A stretch of DNA of 64,000 nucleotides from Acetivibrio sp964564015 (GCA_964564015.1 CAZLZR010000021.1:7920-71919), one strand, 5' to 3'. Positions 8,724 through 18,673 are shown, counted from the first letter of the stretch. The notes: generated by a model not told the origin, from the letters alone. A program made the numbers and translations.

Positions 8724-9477
8724 TATATCATCCCCTCTGCAATGCTGTTTAACATGACTGTATGCTTCCGGTGCTTAGTGGCCCAGTCTTGCCTGATAAA
8801 AATGTCTCATTAGTTCGTCCGATTCTTGAATTATTTAAGATAGGTTTTCTATAGGAATTCTTCCTAAACACCATGTATTTCAATGTAAAGAATTTTGTCC
8901 GCACGCATAAATATATAGCACTATTCTTTCTTAATGCCTGAAAAATCCGTATAACAAACCCTTTATACACAAATCACCGTCTAAAGAAAAATATCACTAT
9001 ACATTTTAACTTTTGTACAATTATGGAATATTCTACTATTGCTGAAAACTTTAAGTGATAACTATGAGAATTAATAAAGAAATTTTCATATATTAATATA
9101 TATATTCGCCATTTTCTAATAAAAACCTTTTTGTATTTATTTTTTCATATATAAATTCAATCTAAACATAAGTACCAAAAGTAATGTACATAAAAAAACA
9201 AGGCTTTTAAATACCTTGGGGTGCATGTAATAAATGTGAAGAAAAATATTCCAGAAACTTAAGTTTCGCAGTTTAGAGCCTGTAAATACTCCTCGGGGTC
9301 GAGCAAAACTCGCTTCGCTCAAACAATGCTCTCCCTTTCCTCGTCGTATTAACAGGCTCAACAACTTGCTTCACAATGTTTCTTCCATATTTTTCTTCAC
9401 CTAAATAATATGCACCCAATACCTTGTCTTTTTGAAAAATGAATTGAATTTATAGGTTACAGTCTTAACATTATATC
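8724..9477. other. Intergenic region between carB and cheB
   Basis: This 754-bp stretch holds the 199-bp mobile element at 9219-9417. The remainder (8724-9209) is AT-rich with no reading frame that has a ribosome site; it should contain the cheB promoter. The carB terminator is also expected here, but no clear T-tailed hairpin was found. Confidence 0.4.
9219..9417 (+). mobile_element. MITE-like element, copy A, with 9-bp target duplication
   Basis: A 199-bp non-coding element bounded by imperfect inverted repeats of about 31 bp: it begins GGGTGCATGTAATAAATGTG and ends CTAAATAATATGCACCC. The 9-mer AATACCTTG occurs directly on both sides (9210-9218 and 9418-9426), the mark of transposition. 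Inside, GAGCCTGTAAATAC and GTATTAACAGGCTC form a second inverted repeat. Related copies lie at 14674-14916, 30064-30102, 36154-36190 and 50811-50952. It encodes no transposase and must have been moved in trans. Confidence 0.85.
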
Positions 9478-12400
9478 TTAACCAATATTCCCGTGATATT
9501 CCTGCAGTGATTTGATAGGTGTAACTATATTTTTACTTTCTTTAAATGCAGATATACCTTTCACACTGGCATTGGCAGCAGCCATTGTTGTTATATACGA
9601 AATTTTGTACTTGATAGCAGTCTTACGGATATACGAATCATCATCCTGACTTTTTTTGCCTATCGGAGTATTGATTATCAACTGAATTTCTTTGTTCATT
9701 ATGCTGTCAACAATATTTGGCCTTCCTTCATGTATCTTATTTACCAGCTCAGACACAACATTATTATCTGACAGGTACTTATGGGTACCAGCCGTAGCTT
9801 TGATTTTGAATCCAAGTTTGATAAATTCCTTTGCAACTTCAAGTGCTTGCGCTTTATCTCTATCCGTTACGCTAATCAAAACTGTTCCCGATTCAGGCAA
9901 TGATACCTGGGTAGCCTCCTGAGCTTTGTAGAAAGCGAGGCCAAATGAATCCGATAAACCTAATACTTCACCGGTTGAACGCATTTCCGGTCCAAGAACA
10001 GGGTCTACTTCCTGGAACATATTGAATGGGAAAACAGCTTCCTTTACACCGTAATGAGGTATATTAAGAAGTTTGAAATTGTATTCTGAAAACTTCTTTC
10101 CGCCTGTCATATTTGAAACCATTAGTTCTGTTGCAATATGTGCCATTTTTATATTGCATACTTTTGAAACAAGTGGAACCGTCCTTGATGCACGTGGATT
10201 TGCTTCAAGCACATATACCTTGTCATCTGCAATAGCATACTGCATATTCATCAGACCTATTACATTAAGTTCTCTGGCAATCTGTTCAGTATATTTGCGG
10301 ATGGTAGCAAGGTGCTTTTCCGGTATACTGATGGTCGGAATAACACATGCCGAGTCTCCTGAGTGAATTCCTGCAAGTTCTATATGCTCCATTACAGCAG
10401 GTACAAATACATCTTTACCATCGGAAATTGCATCTGCTTCCGCCTCAACCGCATTATTGAGGAACCTGTCAATAAGTATCGGACGTTCCGGGGTCACATC
10501 AACAGCTGCTTCAACGTATTGCCTGAGCATATCTTCATCATATATGACTTCCATACCCCTTCCGCCTAAAACATAGGATGGGCGCACCATTAATGGATAT
10601 CCGATACGATTAGCTATTTTTATGGCCTGATCCATATCACTTGCCATACCTGATTCAGGCATTGGTATATCAAGTTTTTCCATCATTATACGGAAGCGGT
10701 CTCTGTCTTCAGCAAGGTCTATGGCATCTGTAGTTGTTCCCAATATCCTTACACCTGCTTTTGCAAGTTCAGAAGCGATGTTAAGAGGTGTTTGCCCTCC
10801 GAACTGTACTATTATACCCAGTGGCTTTTCTTTTTCATAGATACTCAAAACATCTTCTACCGTAAGAGGCTCAAAATATAATTTATCGGACGTATCATAG
10901 TCTGTTGATACTGTTTCAGGGTTACAATTCACCATAATGGTTTCGTATCCCATCTCACGTATTGCAAAAGCTGCATGGACACAACAGTAATCAAACTCTA
11001 TGCCCTGACCTATTCTGTTAGGTCCGCCGCCAAGGATCATAATCTTTTTATTATTGCTTACCGGCGCTTTATCAGGAGCATTGTATGTGGAGTAATAATA
11101 GGCAGCATTATCCACACCGCTTACCGGTACGGATTCCCATCCTTCTACGACCCCAAGTGCTGTACGGCTGTTTCTGATCTGTGTCTCATCAACACCAAGA
11201 AGCTTAGAAATATACTTGTCTGAAAATCCATCTTTCTTTGCACGTTCAAGTAAGTCATCCGGAAGAATTCCGCCCTTACACTTCAATATTTCTTCTTCCA
11301 GCATAACCAGTTCTTTCATCTGCTCAATAAAATACTTTTTGATATTTGTAAGCTTATTCAGCTCGTCTACATCGGCACCTTTTCTCAATGCCTCATACAT
11401 GATAAACTGTCTTTCACTGGTTGGCTCCGCAAGCATTTCCATCAACTGTGCAAGTGTCTTTTTGTTAAAATCCTTTGCAAATCCCATTCCGTGGCGTCCT
11501 ATTTCAAGTGAACGTATTGCCTTATGCAAAGCTTCTTTATAGGTTTTGCCTATGCTCATTACTTCTCCGACTGCTCTCATCTGTGTTCCGAGTTTGTCCT
11601 TTGCTCCCTTGAACTTTTCAAATGCCCAACGGGCAAACTTGATAACGATATAATCTCCGGAAGGCACATATTTATCAAGAGTTCCACTTTTCCAGTACGG
11701 AATTTCATCAAGTGTCATACCTGCTGCTAGAAGCGCAGAAATTAATGCAATCGGGAAACCTGTAGCCTTTGAAGCAAGAGCAGATGATCGTGAAGTTCTA
11801 GGGTTTATCTCTATGATAACAACTCTGTCAGTTTTAGGATCATGTGCAAATTGAACATTTGTACCTCCTATTACCTCAATCGCTTCAACGATAGAGTAGG
11901 CATATTTTTGCAATCTTTGTTGAAGTTCAGTGCTGATAGTCAGCATAGGTGCAGAACAGAAGGAATCTCCCGTGTGAACTCCCATAGGATCAATATTCTC
12001 AATAAAACAAACTGTTATCATTTTATTTTTTGAGTCACGCACCACTTCCAACTCAAGTTCTTCCCATCCGAGAACAGATTCTTCAACAAGCACCTGTCCG
12101 ACCATACTTGCAGATATTCCTCTGCCTGCGACGAGTTCCAGCTCTTCCATGTTGTACACCAGACCACCGCCTGTACCGCCCATTGTATAGGCAGGACGAA
12201 TTACAACAGGAAAACCAAGCCTTTGTGCTATTTGTTTTGCTTCTTCTACAGTATATGCAGGTTCACTTTTAGGCATTTCAATGCCCAACTTTGTCATGGT
12301 TTCCTTAAAAGCAATACGGTCTTCTCCACGTTCAATAGCATCAAGCTGAACACCTATTACTTTTACGTTATACTTATCGAGCACACCTGCTTTTGCTAAT

Positions 12401-12702
12401 TCCTGGCACAAATTCAAGCCTGATTGACCTCCGAGATTTGGAAGAACCGCATCAGGACGTTCCTTTTCAATTATTTCAGTTAACCTTGGTACATTTAAAG
12501 GCTCGATATACGTTGCATCTGCCATACCGGGATCAGTCATTATAGTTGCAGGATTTGAATTTACCAGTATAACCTGGTAACCTAATTTACGAAGCGCTTT
12601 GCAGGCTTGGGTACCCGAATAGTCAAATTCACATGCTTGTCCTATAATAATCGGTCCTGAACCGATTATCAATATTTTGTTAATATCAGATCTTTTTGGC
12701 AT
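9478..12702 (-). CDS. carB: Carbamoyl-phosphate synthase, large subunit
   Basis: A full-length 1074-residue subunit that makes carbamoyl phosphate from bicarbonate, ammonia and two ATP, feeding arginine and pyrimidine synthesis. It has two homologous ATP-grasp halves (about 1-400 and 550-935), each opening with an NKI(L/M)I(I/L)G.GP..IGQ.(C/I)EFDY motif, an oligomerisation domain between them, and a C-terminal MGS-like allosteric domain (about 936-1074, DNNVVSELVNKIHEG). The small subunit carA, which supplies ammonia from glutamine, is not next to it, so the gene is transcribed alone. A TATAAT -10 lies 52 bp upstream of the start (complement of 12754-12759). Ribosome site GAGGAGAAGATAGT precedes ATG. 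Confidence 0.96.
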   Translation of the reverse strand: MPKRSDINKILIIGSGPIIIGQACEFDYSGTQACKALRKLGYQVILVNSNPATIMTDPGMADATYIEPLNVPRLTEIIEKERPDAVLPNLGGQSGLNLCQELAKAGVLDKYNVKVIGVQLDAIERGEDRIAFKETMTKLGIEMPKSEPAYTVEEAKQIAQRLGFPVVIRPAYTMGGTGGGLVYNMEELELVAGRGISASMVGQVLVEESVLGWEELELEVVRDSKNKMITVCFIENIDPMGVHTGDSFCSAPMLTISTELQQRLQKYAYSIVEAIEVIGGTNVQFAHDPKTDRVVIIEINPRTSRSSALASKATGFPIALISALLAAGMTLDEIPYWKSGTLDKYVPSGDYIVIKFARWAFEKFKGAKDKLGTQMRAVGEVMSIGKTYKEALHKAIRSLEIGRHGMGFAKDFNKKTLAQLMEMLAEPTSERQFIMYEALRKGADVDELNKLTNIKKYFIEQMKELVMLEEEILKCKGGILPDDLLERAKKDGFSDKYISKLLGVDETQIRNSRTALGVVEGWESVPVSGVDNAAYYYSTYNAPDKAPVSNNKKIMILGGGPNRIGQGIEFDYCCVHAAFAIREMGYETIMVNCNPETVSTDYDTSDKLYFEPLTVEDVLSIYEKEKPLGIIVQFGGQTPLNIASELAKAGVRILGTTTDAIDLAEDRDRFRIMMEKLDIPMPESGMASDMDQAIKIANRIGYPLMVRPSYVLGGRGMEVIYDEDMLRQYVEAAVDVTPERPILIDRFLNNAVEAEADAISDGKDVFVPAVMEHIELAGIHSGDSACVIPTISIPEKHLATIRKYTEQIARELNVIGLMNMQYAIADDKVYVLEANPRASRTVPLVSKVCNIKMAHIATELMVSNMTGGKKFSEYNFKLLNIPHYGVKEAVFPFNMFQEVDPVLGPEMRSTGEVLGLSDSFGLAFYKAQEATQVSLPESGTVLISVTDRDKAQALEVAKEFIKLGFKIKATAGTHKYLSDNNVVSELVNKIHEGRPNIVDSIMNKEIQLIINTPIGKKSQDDDSYIRKTAIKYKISYITTMAAANASVKGISAFKESKNIVTPIKSLQEYHGNIG

Positions 12703-12753
12703 ACTATCTTCTCCTCACCATTGAGCTTGCTCATTCATTGAGCTCTGTGAAAT

Positions 12754-12759
12754 ATTATA
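12754..12759 (-). promoter_or_regulatory. Probable -10 element of carB
   Basis: TATAAT on the minus strand, 52 bp before the carB start. No good -35 hexamer is at standard spacing, so only the -10 is proposed. Confidence 0.35.
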
Positions 12760-12892
12760 TAACAAAACTTGCAAAAATCATAACATTTTTATAATTTAAT
12801 TATAGTTATTTTTTATAAATGTTGATTTGGGTTTTTTTAGACCTTAAAAGGTAATAGAAATGCCAAAGTATTTTTTGAAAGTGAAGAATTAA

Positions 12893-12928
12893 ATTTTGAG
12901 GCTGATCTTTTCAAATCAGCCTCAAAAT
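12893..12928 (-). terminator. Terminator downstream of the ABC-F gene
   Basis: ATTTTGAGGCTGAT and its complement form a 14-bp stem with an 8-nt loop. Read leftward it follows the ABC-F stop codon by about 50 nt and is followed by TTAATTCTT. It could act in both directions. Confidence 0.7.
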
Positions 12929-12975
12929 CTATCTTTATTTGTATTAGTAATCACTATTTATGGAAAATTGCTTGG

Positions 12976-14592
12976 TTAAGCATACATACTCTTTCTCATA
13001 GCTGCAAGTTCCTCATTTTCCAAGTACTCATCATAGGTTACAGGTCTGTCTATCAAGCCTTTAGGAGTTATTTCAATTATTCTGTTGGCGACAGTCTGAA
13101 CAAATTGATGGTCATGAGATACAAACAACACCGTTCCCTTATAATTTATCAGACCATTGTTTAGTGCGGTAATAGATTCAAGGTCAAGATGGTTCGTCGG
13201 CTCGTCCAATATAAGGACATTTGCACCTGAAAGCATCATCTTTGCCAGCATACAACGGACTTTTTCTCCTCCCGAGAGTACAGATGCCTTTTTCAATGCT
13301 TCCTCCCCTGAAAAAAGCATTCTTCCAAGCCAACCCCTGAGGAAGGTCTCGGTCTGATCCTTTGAATACTGCCTTAACCAATCCACCAGATTCAAATCCA
13401 CGCCATCAAAATATTCTGAATTATCCTTTGGGAAATATGCCTGTGAAGTGGTTATACCCCACTTGAAATCCCCACTATCGGGTTTTAATTCCTCCATCAG
13501 TATTTTGAAAAGAGTTGTCTTGGCAAGTCCGTTCGGACCTACAAAAGCTATTTTATCGCCTTTGTTAACGGTAAAACTTACATCGTCAAGCAACAGCTCA
13601 CCATCTAAAGATTTGCTGATGCCATTAACCATAAGCAAATCATTGCCGGCTTCCCTGTCAGGCTTAAAGTCAACAAAGGGATATTTTCTCGAGGATGGCT
13701 TGATATCCTCAAGAGTAAGCTTTTCCAACAGCTTTTTCCTTGATGTGGCCTGCTTGGATTTTGAAGCATTAGCACTAAAACGCTGGATAAATTCCTGAAG
13801 TTCTTTAATCTTTGCCTCTGTCTTTCTGTTTAAATCCCTTGCCTGCTGTAGTGCCAACTGGCTCGATTCATACCAGAAATCATAGTTTCCGACATAGAGC
13901 TGTATTTTGCCATAGTCAATGTCAGCTATATGAGTACAAACTTTGTTTAAAAAGTGTCTGTCATGGGATACAACTATAACAGTATTTTCAAAATTGTAAA
14001 GAAAGTTTTCCAGCCACGTTATGGACTCAATGTCCAAATGGTTTGTCGGCTCGTCGAGAAGTAGTATGTGAGGGTTTCCAAACAGGGCTTGCGCTAAAAG
14101 AACCCTTACTTTCAAGTTTGCATCCATGTCCTTCATTTTTTTATCGTGAAACTCTTCACCAATGCCCAGTCCATTTAAAAGTGTCGCTGCTTCCGATTCA
14201 GCTTCCCATCCGTTCAACTCGGCAAACTCACCCTCAAGTTCCGATATTCTTATACCGTCTTCTTCAGAAAAATCAGCCTTGGAATACAGCTTTTCCTTCT
14301 CATCTATAATTTCGCATAATCTCTTGTGTCCCAAAATAACCGTCTTTATTACGTCATATTCGTCAAATTCATAATGGTTTTGCTTTAAAACCGCCAACCT
14401 CTCTCCGGGGGTAATAATTATTTCTCCTTTATTCGCTTCTACTTCTCCTGAAAGGATTTTCAAAAAAGTCGACTTTCCCGATCCATTTGCGCCTATCAGA
14501 CCATAACAATTGCCGGGAGTAAATTTTATATCCACATTTTCAAATAGTGCACGTCCACCATACCTAAGGGATATTCCACTTGCATGAATCAT
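12976..14592 (-). CDS. ABC-F ATPase, YbiT/YkpA type
   Basis: A soluble 538-residue protein with two ABC ATPase domains and no membrane segments. ABC-F proteins act on the ribosome during translation; the YbiT/YkpA branch has no settled role and is not a known resistance factor. Domain 1 has Walker A GANGSGKS and Walker B HILLLDEPTNHLD; a charged interdomain linker follows at about 240-310; domain 2 has GPNGLAKT, SGGEKVR and LILDEPTNHLD. The Ala in the second Walker A is, as I recall, usual for YkpA. The start at 14592 (MIHASGISLRYGG) is chosen from family homology; an ATG at 14607 is in frame but has its AAGG directly abutting. Monocistronic. Confidence 0.88.
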   Translation of the reverse strand: MIHASGISLRYGGRALFENVDIKFTPGNCYGLIGANGSGKSTFLKILSGEVEANKGEIIITPGERLAVLKQNHYEFDEYDVIKTVILGHKRLCEIIDEKEKLYSKADFSEEDGIRISELEGEFAELNGWEAESEAATLLNGLGIGEEFHDKKMKDMDANLKVRVLLAQALFGNPHILLLDEPTNHLDIESITWLENFLYNFENTVIVVSHDRHFLNKVCTHIADIDYGKIQLYVGNYDFWYESSQLALQQARDLNRKTEAKIKELQEFIQRFSANASKSKQATSRKKLLEKLTLEDIKPSSRKYPFVDFKPDREAGNDLLMVNGISKSLDGELLLDDVSFTVNKGDKIAFVGPNGLAKTTLFKILMEELKPDSGDFKWGITTSQAYFPKDNSEYFDGVDLNLVDWLRQYSKDQTETFLRGWLGRMLFSGEEALKKASVLSGGEKVRCMLAKMMLSGANVLILDEPTNHLDLESITALNNGLINYKGTVLFVSHDHQFVQTVANRIIEITPKGLIDRPVTYDEYLENEELAAMRKSMYA

Positions 14593-14673
14593 AATTTCTA
14601 CAACCATCCTTTTTTAATGTTTACCGCATATTATAACACATAGATCATGATTCGTCCATTCATGGAAAATCCC

Positions 14674-14916
14674 TGGTGCATATTATTTAAGTAAAGAAAA
14701 ATATGAAAGAAACATTGTGAAGCAAGTTGTAGAGCCTGTTAATACGACGAGGAAAGGGAGAGCATTGTTTGAGCGAAGCGAGTTTTGCTCGACCCCGAGG
14801 AGTATTTACAGGCTCTAAACCAGGTTGCATGGCCGAGCAGTGCAGCGCAGTGGAACGACCAGGCTGCGAAACTTAAGTTTCTGGGATATTTTTCTTTACA
14901 TTTATTACATGCACCC
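14674..14916 (-). mobile_element. MITE-like element, copy B (inverted orientation, longest)
   Basis: The reverse complement of this 243-bp segment aligns with copy A from end to end, with an additional 44-bp block (CCTGGTCGTTCC... to ...GCAACCTGG) that copy A lacks. Ends read GGTGCATATTATTTAAGTAA and the complement of GGGTGCATGTAATAAATGTA. No target duplication is visible, so the copy is older or rearranged. A 63-codon rightward open frame inside is a by-product of the repeat. Confidence 0.8.
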
Positions 14917-14956
14917 TATATTCATTTGTTATTTGACAAAGTTACTTTCACACAAA

Positions 14957-14990
14957 AAAGACCTTACACTGGCTAAGCATAAGATCTTTT
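14957..14990 (-). terminator. Terminator downstream of the stalk-domain gene
   Basis: Read leftward, AAAAGATCTTA pairs with TAAGGTCTTTT around a 12-nt loop and runs into TTTTTTGTG. It lies about 60 bp after the stop codon at 15053. Confidence 0.65.
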
Positions 14991-15052
14991 AATTAACAAT
15001 AAAGTTTTAATTCTTCACTTTAGGAAAGTTCCGGATGTACTTATATTGGTAA

Positions 15053-16018
15053 CTACGGATTTGGGAAAGTTACAGAACATTTTTGACCTGTGGCATCCGT
15101 ATAGGTAAGGTTTAATCCATTGTCAAGAGTCTGCAGGCATCCATCGAATTTAACGTCTTCCTGACCGGCCAATTTGTACTCCAGATAAGCCTTATCCTTA
15201 TTTAAACCAACAACCGTGCCATTTAACAATATTTCAGCGGTAGCAGATGATTTAAAGGCCAACTCTACCTTACAATAGATAGTCTCCTTGCTCACTTTAA
15301 GAAAGTAATTCTGGGGCTGACCGGATTTAACATATGTAGGGTCGTTTTCAATCTTATCGACAGGTGTTGCATTAACCGGCATTACAAATTTGTCTAAGGC
15401 ATTTTCAATAGCATGTGGTACATACCCTTTGTCTTTTGGAGAAAGTGTAATTTTCTTGGTAGCATTGTCCCAGATAACATCAAGATTCATTTGCTCTGCT
15501 ACAAATCTTATAGGAAGCATTGTTCTGCTATTCTTAATAACCGGAGCCTGTTCAATTGTTACATCTTTCAATTCCACCCTTTCTCCGATTCTATAATCAC
15601 TGCATACAGTGGCAATATTACTTCCTATTTGCAATTTTGTATACTTGTATGTATTTAACGACCTGTAGTTTTCAACCAATTCACCTGTTGTCTCATCTTT
15701 AAAAGAATAATCATATACATTCATTCCTGATTTATTCAATATCTGAATGGTTCTATCTGTTCCATTCCATATAACTATGTATCCCAGTGACTCGGATATA
15801 AACCTTAATGGCACCAAAGTTCTATTACTTGAAGGGTCAACATAGGGTGCAACATCTAAAGTCATGCTTTTGCCGTCAATTGTAGCTGTCGTGCTGTTCA
15901 CCTGAAGTACAACTGTTTTTCCGGTTCCTTCTGCTAAAGAAATATTCGATGTACCAAGAAGTGCCATGGAAGTCACCACAAAGGATAATAAAACACTCAA
16001 CAACTTTTTCCTCTTCAT
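15053..16018 (-). CDS. Secreted protein with two copper-amine-oxidase-like stalk domains
   Basis: A 321-residue exported protein. Residues 1-29 are a signal peptide (MKRKK, hydrophobic core, cleavage near SLAEG). Two stalk domains follow, at about 33-110 and 125-195; each ends with the paired motif TLVPLRFISESLG...VIWNG or TMLPIRFVAEQMNLDVIWDN. The C-terminal 120 residues are beta-rich and unrecognised. Despite the name these domains are not oxidases: in Firmicutes they are surface or wall-associated modules of unknown ligand. A perfect ribosome site, GAGGAGGTACTCTA, precedes the ATG. Monocistronic with its own terminator. Confidence 0.85.
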   Translation of the reverse strand: MKRKKLLSVLLSFVVTSMALLGTSNISLAEGTGKTVVLQVNSTTATIDGKSMTLDVAPYVDPSSNRTLVPLRFISESLGYIVIWNGTDRTIQILNKSGMNVYDYSFKDETTGELVENYRSLNTYKYTKLQIGSNIATVCSDYRIGERVELKDVTIEQAPVIKNSRTMLPIRFVAEQMNLDVIWDNATKKITLSPKDKGYVPHAIENALDKFVMPVNATPVDKIENDPTYVKSGQPQNYFLKVSKETIYCKVELAFKSSATAEILLNGTVVGLNKDKAYLEYKLAGQEDVKFDGCLQTLDNGLNLTYTDATGQKCSVTFPNP

Positions 16019-16354
16019 TAGAGTACCTCCTCAAATAATATAAAATCTTTTAATTTTAATAATTATCCTTAATTGTCTCTGTAACTCCAATGCTTTGTGC
16101 TATTTGACGTGCAAATCAACCTCATTCGTACAAAATTATAAGCATATAATAATTATACCACAAACTTTTTATGTTTCCAAAATACTAATAGTAGAATATT
16201 TCTATTTATTGTTCAAATTGCAAGATATATATGCTGAATTGCCCCGGATAACCCATTCTCTTTTAATATATGTCCGTTTTATAAATCTCTCCATCGAGAT
16301 TGTTTCAAGAACCAATTAAACAAAAAAGGGAGTTAAAATTTGCATTTTTGTATC
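16019..16354. other. Intergenic region, no gene seen
   Basis: A 336-bp AT-rich upstream region of the stalk-domain gene. Apart from its ribosome site at the left end and scattered TATAAT-like hexamers I see no supported feature. Confidence 0.4.
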
Positions 16355-17152
16355 TTATATCAAACCGTCGTCTTCTGCTTTACATATAACCTTCAATACT
16401 CCCTCATCAACGTTTGACGGAGCCTCAAAACGAGCTCTGGCTCTTACATCTGCCGGAGCATTCTTCATAGCATAACTATAATATGCGGCTTCCATCATGG
16501 GTACATCATTAAAATAATCGCCAAAAACCATTGTATCCTCATAGCTTATCTGGAGCATATTCTGTAATTTTTTTATTGCAACACCTTTGTCCACATCCAG
16601 CCTTCCAAAGTCCATCCAATGCTTTCCTGAGACAATGACATTTACTTCTTGTCCCCATTTATTATTAAACATCCGGAATGAATTCTCCTGAGAACTTATA
16701 TAATCATATAGTGCAACCTTAAGGATATCATCTTTGACACTAAGCAAATCATCTACATGCTCACAATTTATATAGTATTTTCTCACTTCAGCTTCAAATT
16801 CGGGATTAGATGTTTCAACATACGCACTTTTTTTACCGCAAAGTACGATGTCACGGTCTCCAGCGGCTCTTATATCTTTGATTATTCCCTCAACTTTTTG
16901 TCTTTCCAAGGCACGAAAAAAAAGCTCGTTTCCATGGTGCATAACAAGTGCCCCATTCTCTGCTATAAAAACAAGCTTATCCTTCAAATAAGAAAAATCA
17001 TCAACTAATTTATGATACTGGCGCCCGCTTGCTATGGCAAAATAGACACCTTTGCTTTCAAGCCTCATAATCAATTCTTTAAATCCAACCGGAACTTCTG
17101 CATCACCATTTAATAGTGTTCCGTCTATATCAGTAGCTATTAGTTTTATCAT
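16355..17152 (-). CDS. Cof-type HAD phosphatase
   Basis: A 265-residue cytoplasmic HAD-superfamily hydrolase of the Cof/YidA class (cap type IIB), which dephosphorylates small sugar or nucleotide phosphates. Motif I is DIDGTLL at residues 8-14, motif II IASGRQY near 47, motif III lysine in VDKGVAI near 193, and motif IV GDYFNDVPMMEAA near 215. The ATG at 17152 is preferred over an in-frame TTG six codons earlier because AAAGGTGTCGGAGT precedes it. Substrate cannot be predicted. Stands alone downstream of the BlaI/M56 pair. Confidence 0.88.
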   Translation of the reverse strand: MIKLIATDIDGTLLNGDAEVPVGFKELIMRLESKGVYFAIASGRQYHKLVDDFSYLKDKLVFIAENGALVMHHGNELFFRALERQKVEGIIKDIRAAGDRDIVLCGKKSAYVETSNPEFEAEVRKYYINCEHVDDLLSVKDDILKVALYDYISSQENSFRMFNNKWGQEVNVIVSGKHWMDFGRLDVDKGVAIKKLQNMLQISYEDTMVFGDYFNDVPMMEAAYYSYAMKNAPADVRARARFEAPSNVDEGVLKVICKAEDDGLI

Positions 17153-17294
17153 ACTCCGACACCTTTTCAAAATACTCTTGTAAATTTTACTTCTTTCTTT
17201 TGCCTGAACACTCCAGACACTATTGAGTAATTATACTACTCACTTGTTTCATAAAGCATTTTAACATCAGCTACATGCTTTTTACAAGTCAAAC

Positions 17295-18224
17295 TCATAC
17301 CACAGGATTTGTTACAAGGGAAATAACTACTGCAACAATAAAAAATGTAAGAAAAACTGCTGCAAATAACGAAATTCTGTTATAGCTTAATACATTCAGT
17401 ACCCTGGTCTTTACAATATTCCTGCCGAAAGCTGCAGAAAGGAATACTTTTTGTCCGGAACTCATATTTACAAGTGCCTGCGCATATTTCTTTTTCTCCT
17501 CGGCCCGAAGCGTTCCGATAGCCTTCAAATCACACGAAAGCTCCATATCGTTTAGAAAAAGATTTAGAAACATCCAAACAAAAGGATTAAACCAATGGAG
17601 GCATGCAGTAAATATTGCAAGCAATCGGATAAAATTATCATGCCTTTTCATATGAACCTGTTCATGCAATAATATGAATTTTAACTCGGGCGATTCTTCC
17701 TTAATAAAGGAAGGAATAACCACCCTCTGTTTGAAAATACCGAAAACTATCGGAGAATCCACCTTGCTGCTGACATAAATGTTGTCCCGAAGCCTCCACG
17801 CTCCGGCAAGCTCAACCCTTGATATAATATACAGAATAAACGCTACCAGAATAGCTACTCCTACGCCTGCAATCCATATAAAAGACGATACTTCAAAAAC
17901 TGCTTTAAGGTTATCATTTCCATAGGTTATTGGAAAATATTCTTCTGCAATTCCTATATAATTTGACATTGATATCCGTAATTTATCCTGCCCAAACACA
18001 GGTACTCTTACCATTTTCCTTATCAAACGTCCAAGAACATTCAGAGCACTGGCTTTGCTTGAAACTGCAAAAGGGAAAACAAGACGTATAAACACAAGAC
18101 TCCACAAAAAATAAATTACATTCCTGGGAATCTTTTTTATACGGCGAAGCAATATCAATATCATTCCTACAATTGCAGCAACTATGCTCATATTTAATAC
18201 AAAGTAGAATGCTGTGCCAATCAC
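17295..18224 (-). CDS. M56 (BlaR1/MecR1-like) membrane metallopeptidase without sensor domain
   Basis: About 310 residues. Membrane segments lie near the N-terminus, around 110-130, after the protease motif, and at the C-terminus (AAVFLTFFIVAVVISLV). The gluzincin motif HEQVHMKRHD supplies two zinc-binding histidines and the catalytic Glu; the downstream ELSCDLKAI supplies the third ligand. It ends soon after the last helix, so the extracellular penicillin-binding sensor of true BlaR1 is missing. The GTG at 18224, one base after the BlaI stop and preceded by GGTGAG, is the likely start; upstream in-frame codons lie inside blaI. By analogy it cleaves the neighbouring repressor on an unknown signal. 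Confidence 0.8.
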   Translation of the reverse strand: MIGTAFYFVLNMSIVAAIVGMILILLRRIKKIPRNVIYFLWSLVFIRLVFPFAVSSKASALNVLGRLIRKMVRVPVFGQDKLRISMSNYIGIAEEYFPITYGNDNLKAVFEVSSFIWIAGVGVAILVAFILYIISRVELAGAWRLRDNIYVSSKVDSPIVFGIFKQRVVIPSFIKEESPELKFILLHEQVHMKRHDNFIRLLAIFTACLHWFNPFVWMFLNLFLNDMELSCDLKAIGTLRAEEKKKYAQALVNMSSGQKVFLSAAFGRNIVKTRVLNVLSYNRISLFAAVFLTFFIVAVVISLVTNPVV

Positions 18225-18225
18225 A

Positions 18226-18591
18226 TCACTCACCACTTTTCTCAATAATTCTCTTGAGTTCTTCAATTTCGCTGGCACTTAACTTATCTCTGCCGACAAA
18301 GGCTGCAAAAAACGCCTTTTTTGAACCATTAAACAACTTATTTATAAGATTGTCCGTTTCTGCCTGTTGAACCTGCTCCTTACTTACGATAGGATAACAT
18401 ATAAAATTAGGTTCTTCTCTCCTGATTGCTCCCTTATCAACAAGTTTTTTTAACACAGTATAAGTTGTATTCTTATTCCAACCAATTTCTTTATCTGCAA
18501 TAACTGCCAGCTCTTTTGCAGTTATTGGGGCATTACTCCACACATGCTCCATCAGCTTCAGCTCGCTGTCAAATAATTTTATATACTCCAT
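18226..18591 (-). CDS. BlaI/MecI-family repressor
   Basis: A 121-residue dimeric winged-helix repressor. The DNA-binding part (about 1-75) has the signature DSELKLMEHVWSNAPITAKE and NKNTTYTVLKKLVDKGAI; the helical remainder is the dimerisation and cleavage region. It is followed immediately by the M56 peptidase gene, the standard repressor/protease pair. No beta-lactamase is nearby, so the regulated gene is unknown; autoregulation is likely. Confidence 0.88.
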   Translation of the reverse strand: MEYIKLFDSELKLMEHVWSNAPITAKELAVIADKEIGWNKNTTYTVLKKLVDKGAIRREEPNFICYPIVSKEQVQQAETDNLINKLFNGSKKAFFAAFVGRDKLSASEIEELKRIIEKSGE

Positions 18592-18644
18592 ACCAATCCA
18601 CTCCAGATAATTGAGTTAATATAAATTCTTCCTTCTATAATTTA

Positions 18645-18673
18645 TTTTACATTAGATGCTCCCCTTTGTAAAA
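18645..18673. promoter_or_regulatory. Possible BlaI operator (TTTTACA / TGTAAAA dyad)
   Basis: Two perfect 7-bp inverted arms separated by 15 bp lie 54-82 bp upstream of the blaI start. BlaI-type operators are built on TACA...TGTA dyads, but the spacing here is wider than in the classical site, so the call is tentative. Confidence 0.3.

Noticed and set aside
12721..12760. Pyrimidine-type attenuator upstream of carB
   Set aside because: The repeated GAGCTCAATG segments do not form a terminator/antiterminator pair and no T-run follows.
14785..14976. Rightward 63-codon frame near the ABC-F gene
   Set aside because: It lies largely inside MITE copy B, so it is a by-product of repeat sequence.
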